Assembly (NCBI RefSeq): GCF_029433095.1
Contig: NZ_JARNTX010000004.1
Location: 434,001 to 498,000 of the forward strand
Direction of reading: 5' to 3'
Source: Hymenobacter sp. YC55
Lineage (GTDB): Bacteria; Bacteroidota; Bacteroidia; Cytophagales; Hymenobacteraceae
DNA: 64,000 nt
In this document: in pieces, positions 34,755 through 42,544 of the stretch
Numbering within the stretch: position 1 is the first letter of the stretch
Layout: each line of letters starts with the position of its first letter
The notes under the pieces: generated by a model
What the model saw: the letters and a program-made list of their open reading frames with translations, nothing else
Told to the model about the DNA's origin: nothing
Database searches by the model: none
Program-made: the position numbers and the translations under genes

Positions 34755-35090
34755 CTAGCCCAACCGCCCGATTACAGAGAATTTATCGAACACGTTGGCG
34801 TTGTGCGGAGCATCCTCATCCAATTCGCGGGTTAAATCTTGGCCGGCCCAGTGCTCGTAGTGGTTGCCGCGCTGCCAGAGCCGAGAACGACTAACATCGT
34901 AGATCAATCCTTGATACGCCACCCAAATTTCGTCTCGGTCCTGCCCGTTACGCAGCGCCAGCTGAGATTTTGTATACGTAGGCAGCTGCTCGGTACTAGA
35001 GCCAGGTTGCGTTTGCAACGGGCCCTTCGCTGCTGCGGCTTGCTCTGCGGCTGTGACGTTGCTAGGGTGAGGCGAAACCGGCTTTTCCAT
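34755..35090 (-). CDS. Cytochrome b5-like haem/steroid-binding domain protein
   Basis: A 111-residue protein. Residues 1-35 are Ala/Gln/Pro-rich and look disordered. Residues about 38-111 match the predicted haem/steroid-binding cytochrome b5-like family: YTKSQLALRNGQDRDEIWVA, GLIYDVSRSRLWQRGNHYEH, WAGQDLTRELDEDAPH and FSVIGRL. His residues are available in GNHYEHWAGQDLT and in DEDAPHNANV, but which, if any, ligate haem is not certain. No signal peptide or helix is seen, so it is cytosolic. It lies 30 bases after the arginase-like gene and 87 bases before the murQ start. Confidence 0.8.
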   Translation of the reverse strand: MEKPVSPHPSNVTAAEQAAAAKGPLQTQPGSSTEQLPTYTKSQLALRNGQDRDEIWVAYQGLIYDVSRSRLWQRGNHYEHWAGQDLTRELDEDAPHNANVFDKFSVIGRLG

Positions 35091-35120
35091 AATCTAAACT
35101 AGAGGCTAACGGCAACCAAC

Positions 35121-36278
35121 TTACCCAAGCAAAGCCTGAGTTAGGAACCAGCGGTTAGGCATGTCGCCCTGCGCAGCGTGAATGTAGTCTTCGTAGCTGC
35201 ACGGAATAATGCGCTTCACATTGCTATTGGCCAAGCTTTCCACTTCCAGCCACCACTTCTCAGTGAATTTTGACTTGTAGAAAACCAGCTTCCCGGGTGT
35301 TTCAGGCGTGTCGGGCAAGCCCACTGCATAACGGATAAAGCGCTTGCTCTGGAAATCAGGCTCGGGGCAGCGGTGGTAAAAGCCTTCTACAAAGTACCAA
35401 AGCATGGTAGCTAGGGTAGCGGCTGCTAAGCCATGCACATCGTGGTCGGGGCGGTAGCCGTAGAGGCCGAATGAGGTAAGTTGGTCGTTGGTGCCAGCAT
35501 ACCACGCCAGCTTAGCTGCTTCCTCATTGGTCAGCCCAAAAGGGTTGGCTGGGTAATAGCCGGGTGCGTCATTCCAGCGAATAGCAGCTATATCAAAGCT
35601 TACAAAATCGGCGTGGCGCAACAGCGGCTCGGCCTGACGAATATCATCACGAATTTGGCCTAGCCGGAGCCGCTCGAAATGCATTTTCTCCAGTGCGGCC
35701 AGCACGTCGGGCGCCACCAAATATTGCTGGTGCCCTAGTTGAGCGAAGCTGAACAGAAAATTGGGCTCGTGCATGAGCATGCGCCGCAAATGACTGTCTT
35801 CGGCCCGCGAGCCTGCTTCCTGTGCCATGTCCACGCGGGCATCGATGGTGGCAAAGCTTACGGTGCGGTCCAGGGTTTCGTAAGCCAGAAACTGCCCGTA
35901 GTCAAGGTCATGGGAGCCTCCGAGCAGAATAGGTACAGTACCGTGCTCGAGAAGGGCCGCGATTATTTCACGCAACCTATGGTAGGTATCATCAAGCGTA
36001 AGGCCCGGCCGCAAGTTGCCTAAGTCAGCCAGCCGGATAACACCAGTGCCTCTTTGCAATTGGTAGAAGCGCTGCCGCACCTCGTCGGCTCCTTGCACAG
36101 GAGGCGTTCCAGCGGCGCTACCCCGCCATTCATTGAGGCCAATAAGTGCTATATCGGCCGTTCGCCAGTCTGGAAATACATCCAAAAACGGCGAAACGCA
36201 ACCGGCCAGCGTACTAGAGGAGGAAACAGAAGAAACTAGCTCTTCGGGGAGCGGGTTGAAAAAGATGGCCAGATTCAT
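35121..36278 (-). CDS. Arginase/formimidoylglutamase-family protein with altered metal ligands
   Basis: A 385-residue protein of the ureohydrolase fold. The three metal-binding regions are recognisable but changed. GGSHD keeps the first His (His123). The usual DAHxD has become DARVD (Asp146, Arg148, Asp150). The usual SxDxDxxDP has become SFDIAAIRWNDAPG (Asp229, Ala231). Four of the six manganese ligands therefore remain. Canonical arginase or formimidoylglutamase activity is doubtful. Proteins of this type are conserved in Bacteroidota and are often annotated formimidoylglutamase. No histidine- or arginine-degradation genes are adjacent. A TAnnTTTG promoter lies 25 bases upstream. Confidence 0.78.
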   Translation of the reverse strand: MNLAIFFNPLPEELVSSVSSSSTLAGCVSPFLDVFPDWRTADIALIGLNEWRGSAAGTPPVQGADEVRQRFYQLQRGTGVIRLADLGNLRPGLTLDDTYHRLREIIAALLEHGTVPILLGGSHDLDYGQFLAYETLDRTVSFATIDARVDMAQEAGSRAEDSHLRRMLMHEPNFLFSFAQLGHQQYLVAPDVLAALEKMHFERLRLGQIRDDIRQAEPLLRHADFVSFDIAAIRWNDAPGYYPANPFGLTNEEAAKLAWYAGTNDQLTSFGLYGYRPDHDVHGLAAATLATMLWYFVEGFYHRCPEPDFQSKRFIRYAVGLPDTPETPGKLVFYKSKFTEKWWLEVESLANSNVKRIIPCSYEDYIHAAQGDMPNRWFLTQALLG

Positions 36279-36303
36279 CGAGCGCGAACAGTGCGGACTA
36301 GGG

Positions 36304-36311
36304 CAAAGCTA
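36304..36311 (-). promoter_or_regulatory. -7 element of the arginase-like gene
   Basis: Reads TAGCTTTG on the minus strand, an exact TAnnTTTG match, 25 bases before the ATG at 36278. Confidence 0.5.
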
Positions 36312-36480
36312 CACCAAATGCTGCCACGGCCCATACTTACCGCATCCGGTCCAGCTTCCAGACTAGGCTTTGCGTGAAAAAAAGTTGTTATTTATGGCAG
36401 CGGTTCCAGGCCAAAATTTGCCGATACGCAATTAAGAACTACCTCTCTTTTCTGCCTCACCCACCTCCCGCCCTCATCCC

Positions 36481-38262
36481 ATGGACATTCGTCGCACCTT
36501 CGATATTCTTCCTCATCTTCAACAGGAGTACAACAAGCCGGATTGCTTTGCCTCCAAAATCAACGGCGAGTGGACGCCCATGAGCACCGATGAGGTTGCT
36601 GCCCAAGTAAACCTAGTAAGCCTGGGCTTGCTGCAACTTGGAATCGGCAAAAATGATAAAGTAGCCATCATTGCGATGAACCGGCCCGAGTGGATGCTTG
36701 CTGATTTTGCTATTTCGCAGCTTGGTGCTACCAGTGTGCCGATGTACCCGAGCATTACGGTGGAAGACTACAAATATATCTTCACGGATGCGGGAGTAAA
36801 GGCCATTTTTGTATCCGACCAAAAGCTGCTCGACAAAGTGCGCGAAGCAACGCAAGGCCTGAACATTCCGGCTGAAAACGTTTTTAGTTTCGACAAACTG
36901 CCCGGTGCCCGGCACTTTTCCGAGTTGCTGGAATTAGGCAAGAAAGGCAACCCCGCCGATTTAGAGCCCATTAAAGCGGCCGTAGAGCCCGACGATTTGC
37001 TGACGCTCATCTACACGAGCGGCACGACGGGCCAGCCGAAAGGGGTGATGCTAACCCACAACAACATCCTTAGCAACTGCCGCAATGTGAAGCGTTTCGT
37101 GCCCGTCACGTCCGCCGACAGAGCCCTGAGCTTCCTGCCGCTCTGCCACATCTTCGAGCGGATGGTTACGCACCTCTACCTTATCTACGGAGTAAGCATC
37201 TACTACGCGGAGAGCATGGAGGTCATTGCCGACAACCTGCGAGAGGTAAAACCGCAGATTTTCACTACGGTGCCCCGCCTATTAGAGAAGGTGTATGATA
37301 AGATTGTAGCCAAAGGCCATCAACTGGATGGCTTGAAGAAAAACCTGTTTTTCTGGGCGCTTGATTTGGGTTTGAAATACGACACGCAGAAAGACCAAGG
37401 CTTCTTTTACAACACGCAGTTAGCATTAGCCAACAAACTCATCTTCAACAAATGGCGTGAGGCGCTAGGCGGCAACCTCCGGTGCATCGTAAGTGGCGGT
37501 GGAGCATTGCAGCCACGGCTAGCGCGAGTCTTCTGGGCAGCGGGCATCCGAGTCATGGAAGGCTATGGCCTCACTGAAACCTCGCCAGTTATTGCCGTTG
37601 GTGGATATGAGCCCGAAAATAACATGATTGGTACCGTCGGCCCCATCATCGACAACACCGAGGTGAAAATTGCCCAAGACGGCGAGATTTTGACCAAGTC
37701 GGAGTCGGTGATGAAAGGCTACTACAACAAGCCCGATTTGACGGCCAAGGAATTCGACGAGGAAGGCTGGTTCCATACCGGCGACATCGGCGAGCTTGTA
37801 AACGGCCGGTTCCTAAAGATTACTGACCGTAAGAAGGAAATGTTCAAGACCTCCGGCGGTAAGTATATTGCCCCACAAGTAATTGAAAGCAAGCTAAAAG
37901 AGTCGCCGCTAGTGGAGCAGTGTATGGTCGTCGGCGACGGTCAGAAATTTCCGTCAGCCCTGGTTATACCTTCTTTTGATGACCTCAAGGCATGGTGCAA
38001 GCGCAACAGTATAAATTGTGATTGTACTAATGAGGAGTTGGTTAAAAACGAGAAAGTGGTAAAGATGTACGAAGACCTCGTGCACAAATACAACAATGGA
38101 TTTGCACAGTGGGAGCAAGTCAAAAAAATTGTGTTGCTGCCAAAGCTTTGGTCAGTAGAAACTGGTGAAATGACCCCAACGCTCAAAGTAAAGCGTAAAG
38201 TCATCTCTAACAATAATAAGGAGTTGATAGAGAGTTTGTATTATCACCCGGAACATCATTAA
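36481..38262 (+). CDS. fadD: Long-chain acyl-CoA synthetase
   Basis: Activates fatty acids to acyl-CoA using ATP, feeding the beta-oxidation genes downstream. It is a 593-residue AMP-forming enzyme. Seen: the P-loop IYTSGTTGQPKGVMLTH (about residues 178-194), GYGLTETSPV (about 360), the TGDIG hinge region (about 435) and ITDRKKEMFKTSGGKYIAPQ with the hinge and catalytic lysine region (about 445-464). There is no signal peptide; it is cytosolic or membrane-peripheral. A -33 TTTG at 36369-36372 and a one-mismatch -7 element TATTTATG at 36389-36396 lie upstream. The 3' end (after about 37980) is visibly more AT-rich than the rest. Confidence 0.92.
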   Translation: MDIRRTFDILPHLQQEYNKPDCFASKINGEWTPMSTDEVAAQVNLVSLGLLQLGIGKNDKVAIIAMNRPEWMLADFAISQLGATSVPMYPSITVEDYKYIFTDAGVKAIFVSDQKLLDKVREATQGLNIPAENVFSFDKLPGARHFSELLELGKKGNPADLEPIKAAVEPDDLLTLIYTSGTTGQPKGVMLTHNNILSNCRNVKRFVPVTSADRALSFLPLCHIFERMVTHLYLIYGVSIYYAESMEVIADNLREVKPQIFTTVPRLLEKVYDKIVAKGHQLDGLKKNLFFWALDLGLKYDTQKDQGFFYNTQLALANKLIFNKWREALGGNLRCIVSGGGALQPRLARVFWAAGIRVMEGYGLTETSPVIAVGGYEPENNMIGTVGPIIDNTEVKIAQDGEILTKSESVMKGYYNKPDLTAKEFDEEGWFHTGDIGELVNGRFLKITDRKKEMFKTSGGKYIAPQVIESKLKESPLVEQCMVVGDGQKFPSALVIPSFDDLKAWCKRNSINCDCTNEELVKNEKVVKMYEDLVHKYNNGFAQWEQVKKIVLLPKLWSVETGEMTPTLKVKRKVISNNNKELIESLYYHPEHH

Positions 38263-38269
38263 GACTTAT

Positions 38270-38320
38270 CAAACAGAAAAGCCCCGCCTCTTGATTTAAG
38301 AGGCGGGGCTTTTCTGTTTG
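38270..38320 (+). terminator. Terminator after fadD
   Basis: A perfect 23-bp stem (38270-38292 with 38298-38320) with the 5-base loop GATTT. It contains a GC core flanked by A and T runs, so it is a very strong terminator. Confidence 0.9.
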
Positions 38321-38371
38321 ATTCGTTTGTACTTTTTTGTAAAAATGAATCTTACAATAAACAGAACATAG

Positions 38372-38379
38372 TAGCTTTG
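38372..38379 (+). promoter_or_regulatory. -7 element of the collagen-like lipoprotein gene
   Basis: TAGCTTTG, an exact TAnnTTTG match, 26 bases before the ATG at 38405. No clear -33 element is seen. Confidence 0.55.
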
Positions 38380-38404
38380 TTCGTTTGTCTTCTAACCATA
38401 TTAC

Positions 38405-39220
38405 ATGAAACACTTTACTAATCTTGTTTTATCATCAGTTTGCGCGGTAGCATTATTATCTGGTTGCAGTGGTAAAGACGGTGATCCAGGACCAGCAGGC
38501 GCAACCGGTGCCACTGGGGCTACAGGTCCTGCCGGAACTTCTGGCCAGAATTTAACTGGAGCAATGTTTGGCTTTGTAAACCCAGTAGATGAGTTTGGAA
38601 GCCCTGTGGCTAAAAATGGTGTAACTGTCACACTTGAAGGAGTGACTCCGGCCGCAACGGCTACCACTAATAGCGACGGACGGTATGAGTTTACTAATCT
38701 GCGCAACGGCACTTATAATATTGCATTCAGTCGGACGGGTCTTTCCACTTACCGCCGCATTAGCGTTGCCCACGTTGGTGGCGACCAGCCCACTTTTTTA
38801 GGCACGAGTTCGCTTACTGCTCCTTCTACTACCACATTCGGTACAGTCGTGGTAAATAGTATCGTTGGCGGTAGCGTTAACATCAATATTCCCTATTCTA
38901 ACTTAGCTGCTCCTAGCAACTATTTTCTTCGTACTGCTATCTATGTGAGTGCCACTACCGGGGTAAACTCCACAAATGGTACCTTCTTAATGTATGCCTA
39001 TCCCAACTCAAGTTTGAATTCGAATTCAGGTACTATCAGCACTACTATTTCCAGGAGTACATTGAATAATGCTGGCTTTGCAACCGGAACAGCAGTGTAC
39101 ATAGTAGCATATGGCGTACCTTCTTTGTTGACTGGTCAAACAGATGCTACTACAGGCAAGACTATTTACAATGGACTTAGCGCTACTTCGTCTAACCAGG
39201 TAGCTTTTATTGTGCCTTAA
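38405..39220 (+). CDS. Lipoprotein with collagen-like segment and carboxypeptidase-regulatory-like domain
   Basis: A 271-residue surface lipoprotein. The signal sequence ends in the lipobox LLSGC at Cys22. A short Gly-X-Y tract follows at about residues 24-45 (KDGDPGPAGATGATGATGPA), a collagen-like segment that can trimerise. Residues about 55-115 match a carboxypeptidase-regulatory-like beta sandwich (VTVTLEGVTPAATATTNSDG, YEFTNLRNGTYNIAFSRTG). The rest (about 120-271) is Ser/Thr/Asn-rich beta sequence without a recognised domain. The role is unknown; adhesion or a surface scaffold is a guess. It is monocistronic, with its own promoter and terminator. Confidence 0.78.
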   Translation: MKHFTNLVLSSVCAVALLSGCSGKDGDPGPAGATGATGATGPAGTSGQNLTGAMFGFVNPVDEFGSPVAKNGVTVTLEGVTPAATATTNSDGRYEFTNLRNGTYNIAFSRTGLSTYRRISVAHVGGDQPTFLGTSSLTAPSTTTFGTVVVNSIVGGSVNINIPYSNLAAPSNYFLRTAIYVSATTGVNSTNGTFLMYAYPNSSLNSNSGTISTTISRSTLNNAGFATGTAVYIVAYGVPSLLTGQTDATTGKTIYNGLSATSSNQVAFIVP

Positions 39221-39245
39221 TAAAAGGATAAGCGCAAGGGCATAG

Positions 39246-39279
39246 AAATCGAGGGGCACCATGCGGTACCCCTCGATTT
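39246..39279 (+). terminator. Terminator after the collagen-like lipoprotein gene
   Basis: A 15-bp stem (39246-39260 with 39265-39279, one mismatch) with a 4-base loop and a following T run. Confidence 0.8.
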
Positions 39280-39297
39280 TTTATAGTGGTTTAGTAT

Positions 39298-39323
39298 GCA
39301 AGCATAACATATTTTCGTATGTT
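39298..39323 (+). promoter_or_regulatory. Candidate MarR operator over the marR promoter
   Basis: An 18-bp inverted repeat at 39306-39323: AACATA, spacer TTTTCG, TATGTT. It overlaps a -7-like element TATTTTCG (39310-39317) 27 bases before the marR ATG. Bases 39298-39320 are identical to 43838-43860 upstream of the acyl-CoA dehydrogenase gene. The inferred role is autoregulation by the MarR protein encoded just downstream. Confidence 0.65.
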
Positions 39324-39344
39324 TACCGGACTTGCTCTCTACTG

Positions 39345-39839
39345 ATGAAACCCGAAGAAACCGTCGATTATAACATAAAGGTTGCCTGGCACGCTATTTC
39401 GCGCATGTACAATACGCAGGCGGCTAAGCACGACATTACCACCAGCATTGGTTTCGTCCTGCTGAATATCGACCAAGAAAACGGCACACCAGCAACTAAA
39501 ATTGCGCCGCTGCTAGGTCTGGAAACCCGCTCCCTCACGCGCATTCTGCGTTCTATGGAAGAGAAAGGGCTCATCTATAAACAGGCTGATACACAAGACA
39601 AGCGCTCGGTCCGCATTTTCCTGACGGAGGAAGGATTGCGCGGCAAGGAGATTTCACGTCAAACGGTGCGTCACTTTAATTTAAAAGTACGCGAGAAAAT
39701 CCCCCAAAATCAACTAGACATCATGTTCAAGGTGATAGGACAAATTACCAGCATGATTGAGGGCAAAACGCTTTTCGACGATTTTCAACTGAAGCAACTT
39801 CGTTCCGAGTCCTCCTCAACTGAATCACGGCCGCTTTAA
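39345..39839 (+). CDS. MarR family transcriptional regulator
   Basis: A 164-residue winged-helix regulator. Residues about 10-35 form the dimer helix. The HTH is at about 55-90 (TKIAPLLGLETRSLTRILRS), the wing at about 91-108 (GLIYKQADTQDKRSVRIFLT) and the C-terminal dimer helices at about 120-150. It directly precedes a hydroxyacyl-CoA dehydrogenase fusion, thiolase and acyl-CoA dehydrogenase genes, so control of beta-oxidation, perhaps by an acyl-CoA or fatty acid ligand, is inferred. An inverted repeat in its own promoter recurs before the acyl-CoA dehydrogenase. A longer reading from 39261 begins inside the terminator region and is rejected. Confidence 0.88.
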   Translation: MKPEETVDYNIKVAWHAISRMYNTQAAKHDITTSIGFVLLNIDQENGTPATKIAPLLGLETRSLTRILRSMEEKGLIYKQADTQDKRSVRIFLTEEGLRGKEISRQTVRHFNLKVREKIPQNQLDIMFKVIGQITSMIEGKTLFDDFQLKQLRSESSSTESRPL

Positions 39840-39958
39840 ACTCTGGGTTTACAACACAGGCAGAGTCGTTATGCGTATATATACTCTGCATGACGAATAG
39901 TTTAGATACGCTTTTCTTTCCGAATCCTTTATTTCTCACCCACTCATTCTCCCCACGA

Positions 39959-42367
39959 ATGAATCGTACCATCAAAAAAGTAGCTGTATTAGGCTCCGGT
40001 GTGATGGGCTCGCGCATTGCCTGCCACTTCGCCAACATCGGGGTGCAGGTGCTGCTGCTCGATATTGCCCCCAAAGAGTTGCTGCCCGCCGAAGAAGCGA
40101 AAGGCCTGAAGCTGGATAACCCCGCTGTGCGCAACCGCATTGTGAATGCAGCGCTACAAGCGGCCATTGCTAGCAACCCCGCGCCGCTGTACCGCAAAGG
40201 TGACGCTAGCCGTATCAAAACCGGCAACTTCGACGACAACCTCAAAGGCATTGCAAGCTGCGACTGGACCATTGAAGTGGTAGTAGAGCGCCTCGATATC
40301 AAAAAGAGCATCTTCGAGCGGGTAGAGCAGTTCCGTAAGCCTGGTACGCTTATCACGTCTAACACCAGCGGCATCCCGATTCACATGATGACGGAAGGCC
40401 GCTCCGACGATTTCAAGAAACACTTCTGCGGCACTCACTTTTTCAACCCGCCGCGCTACCTCAAATTGCTCGAAATCATTCCGACGCCGGACACCGATCC
40501 GGCCATCGTTGATTTCCTGATGCATTACGGCGACCTGTACTTGGGCAAAACCACAGTACTAGCCAAGGACACGCCCGCCTTCATTGCCAACCGCGTCGGC
40601 GTATTCGCCATCATGGACGTGGTGCAAGTGATGAGCCAACTCGGCTTGACGGTGGAAGAGGTAGACAAGCTTACTGGTCCGGTTATCGGCCACGCCAAGT
40701 CAGCTACCTTCCGCACCTCGGATGTGGTGGGCCTAGATACGATGATCAACGTGGCCAACGGCTTGGCGCAAAACCTGCCTAACGACGAAGCCAAGGCCGT
40801 GTTCCAAGTACCCGACTTCATCAAGAAGATGGCCGAGAACAAGTGGCTCGGGGACAAAACCGGCCAGGGCTTCTACAAGAAAGTACGCGGCGAGGGCGGC
40901 AAGTCCGAGATTCTAGCCCTTGACCTGAATACGCTCGAATACAAGCCGAGCGCCAAGGTGAAGTTTGCCACGCTGGAAACTACCAAGCCTATCGAGAAGC
41001 TGGCGGACCGCTTTAAGGTGCTGGTAGCTGGCAAAGACAAGGCGGCTGATTTCTACCGCAAGACCTTCGCAGGCCTATTCGCCTACGTGTCCAACCGGAT
41101 TCCAGAAATTACCGATTCGCTCTACAAAATTGACGATGCCCTGCGTGCTGGTTTCGGCTGGGAAATGGGTCCGTTTGAGACCTGGGATGCTCTCGGCGTG
41201 CAGAAAGGTCTGGAGCTAGCCCAAGCCGAAGGCAAGACCGTAGCGCCGTGGGTAGAGGAAATGCTAGCCGCCGGCAACACCACCTTTTACAAGGTGAACG
41301 AGCAAGGCGTAAAGCAGTTCTACGATATAGCCTCGAAAGCGTACAAGGCTATTCCGGGCCTCGAAAACTTCATCATTCTCGATAACCTACGCGCCACGGG
41401 TAAAGTGGTGTGGAAGAACTCAGGCGCGTCGGTAATTGACCTCGGCGACGGTATCCTGAACGTGGAATTCCACTCCAAGATGAACGCATTAGGTTCTGAT
41501 GTTATTCAGGGCCTGATGAAAGGCGTGGAAATAGCTGAAAAAGACTTCCGCGGCTTAGTGGTTGGCAACGACGCAACCAACTTCTCGGCGGGTGCTAACT
41601 TGGGCCTCGTGTACATGTTTGCGCTGGATCAAGACTTCGACGAGCTGAACCTGATGATTGCGCAGTTTCAGCAAGCCATGATGCGGATGCGTTACAGCAG
41701 CATTCCGGTGGTGGGTGCCCCCCATGGCCTCGCTTTAGGCGGCGGCTGCGAGCTGAACCTGCACTGCGACCGAGTGGTAGCGGCGGCCGAAACCTATATG
41801 GGCCTCGTGGAATTCGGTGTAGGCCTAATTCCTGGCGGTGGTGGCACCAAGGAAATGACCTTGCGCACCGCGGCCAAGTATGAGGAAGGTGAGCCGGAGT
41901 ACAACTTGCTGCGCAATACCTTCATGACCATTAGCACGGCCAAAGTATCGACTTCCGCTGCCGAGGCCTTCGACTTGGGTTTCCTTCGCCGCGGTGATGA
42001 GGTAGTAGTAAACGGCAACCGTGTCATTGCGCAAGCTAAAGCCGCTGCTATCGAGCTAGCCGAAGATGGCTACACGCAACCCACGCAGAAAACCAATATC
42101 AAGGTGCAAGGCAAAGGTGCCTTGGGCATGTTCCTAACGGGTGTCCACGCCATGAAAGAAGGCCGCTATATCTCCGACCACGACGTGAAGATTGCCAACA
42201 AACTGGCTTACATCATGTGCGGCGGCGACCTAAGCAGCCCCACCGAAGTATCGGAGCAGTACCTGCTGGATCTGGAGCGCGAAGCCTTCCTAAGTCTCTG
42301 CGGTGAGCGCAAGACGCTGGAGCGTATTCAGAGCATTTTGACTACCGGTAAACCCTTGAGAAACTAG
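39959..42367 (+). CDS. 3-hydroxyacyl-CoA dehydrogenase/enoyl-CoA hydratase fusion protein
   Basis: Carries out two steps of beta-oxidation, hydration of enoyl-CoA and oxidation of 3-hydroxyacyl-CoA. It is 802 residues with the dehydrogenase first. The NAD fold is VAVLGSGVMGSRIACHFANI (residues 8-27), the catalytic His is in GTHFFNPPRYLKL (about 160), and the C-terminal dehydrogenase domains run to about 470. The hydratase-like part is at about 490-750 (FSAGANLGLVYM, GLALGGGCELNLHCDR, LIPGGGGTKEM). This order is opposite to E. coli FadB, where the hydratase is N-terminal, but is the usual Bacteroidota form. An upstream in-frame ATG (39890) adds an unconserved leader. A 7-bp inverted repeat with a 16-base spacer (39860-39889) lies upstream. 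Confidence 0.9.
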   Translation: MNRTIKKVAVLGSGVMGSRIACHFANIGVQVLLLDIAPKELLPAEEAKGLKLDNPAVRNRIVNAALQAAIASNPAPLYRKGDASRIKTGNFDDNLKGIASCDWTIEVVVERLDIKKSIFERVEQFRKPGTLITSNTSGIPIHMMTEGRSDDFKKHFCGTHFFNPPRYLKLLEIIPTPDTDPAIVDFLMHYGDLYLGKTTVLAKDTPAFIANRVGVFAIMDVVQVMSQLGLTVEEVDKLTGPVIGHAKSATFRTSDVVGLDTMINVANGLAQNLPNDEAKAVFQVPDFIKKMAENKWLGDKTGQGFYKKVRGEGGKSEILALDLNTLEYKPSAKVKFATLETTKPIEKLADRFKVLVAGKDKAADFYRKTFAGLFAYVSNRIPEITDSLYKIDDALRAGFGWEMGPFETWDALGVQKGLELAQAEGKTVAPWVEEMLAAGNTTFYKVNEQGVKQFYDIASKAYKAIPGLENFIILDNLRATGKVVWKNSGASVIDLGDGILNVEFHSKMNALGSDVIQGLMKGVEIAEKDFRGLVVGNDATNFSAGANLGLVYMFALDQDFDELNLMIAQFQQAMMRMRYSSIPVVGAPHGLALGGGCELNLHCDRVVAAAETYMGLVEFGVGLIPGGGGTKEMTLRTAAKYEEGEPEYNLLRNTFMTISTAKVSTSAAEAFDLGFLRRGDEVVVNGNRVIAQAKAAAIELAEDGYTQPTQKTNIKVQGKGALGMFLTGVHAMKEGRYISDHDVKIANKLAYIMCGGDLSSPTEVSEQYLLDLEREAFLSLCGERKTLERIQSILTTGKPLRN

Positions 42368-42544
42368 AGTCAAGAGTCTATTTCCACTCGACTTGGATGG
42401 GCTAGGAGGAGGCAAACAAGTAGAACGAAAGCCATATGCAGTATTGTTCTACAGATAAAGGAACTCTCCCTTGCTCGTTATTCAGAATGAGAGGAACTAG
42501 AGCCAACTAGCTCTAATCCCACTATTTTCTTCAAGACTAAAAAT

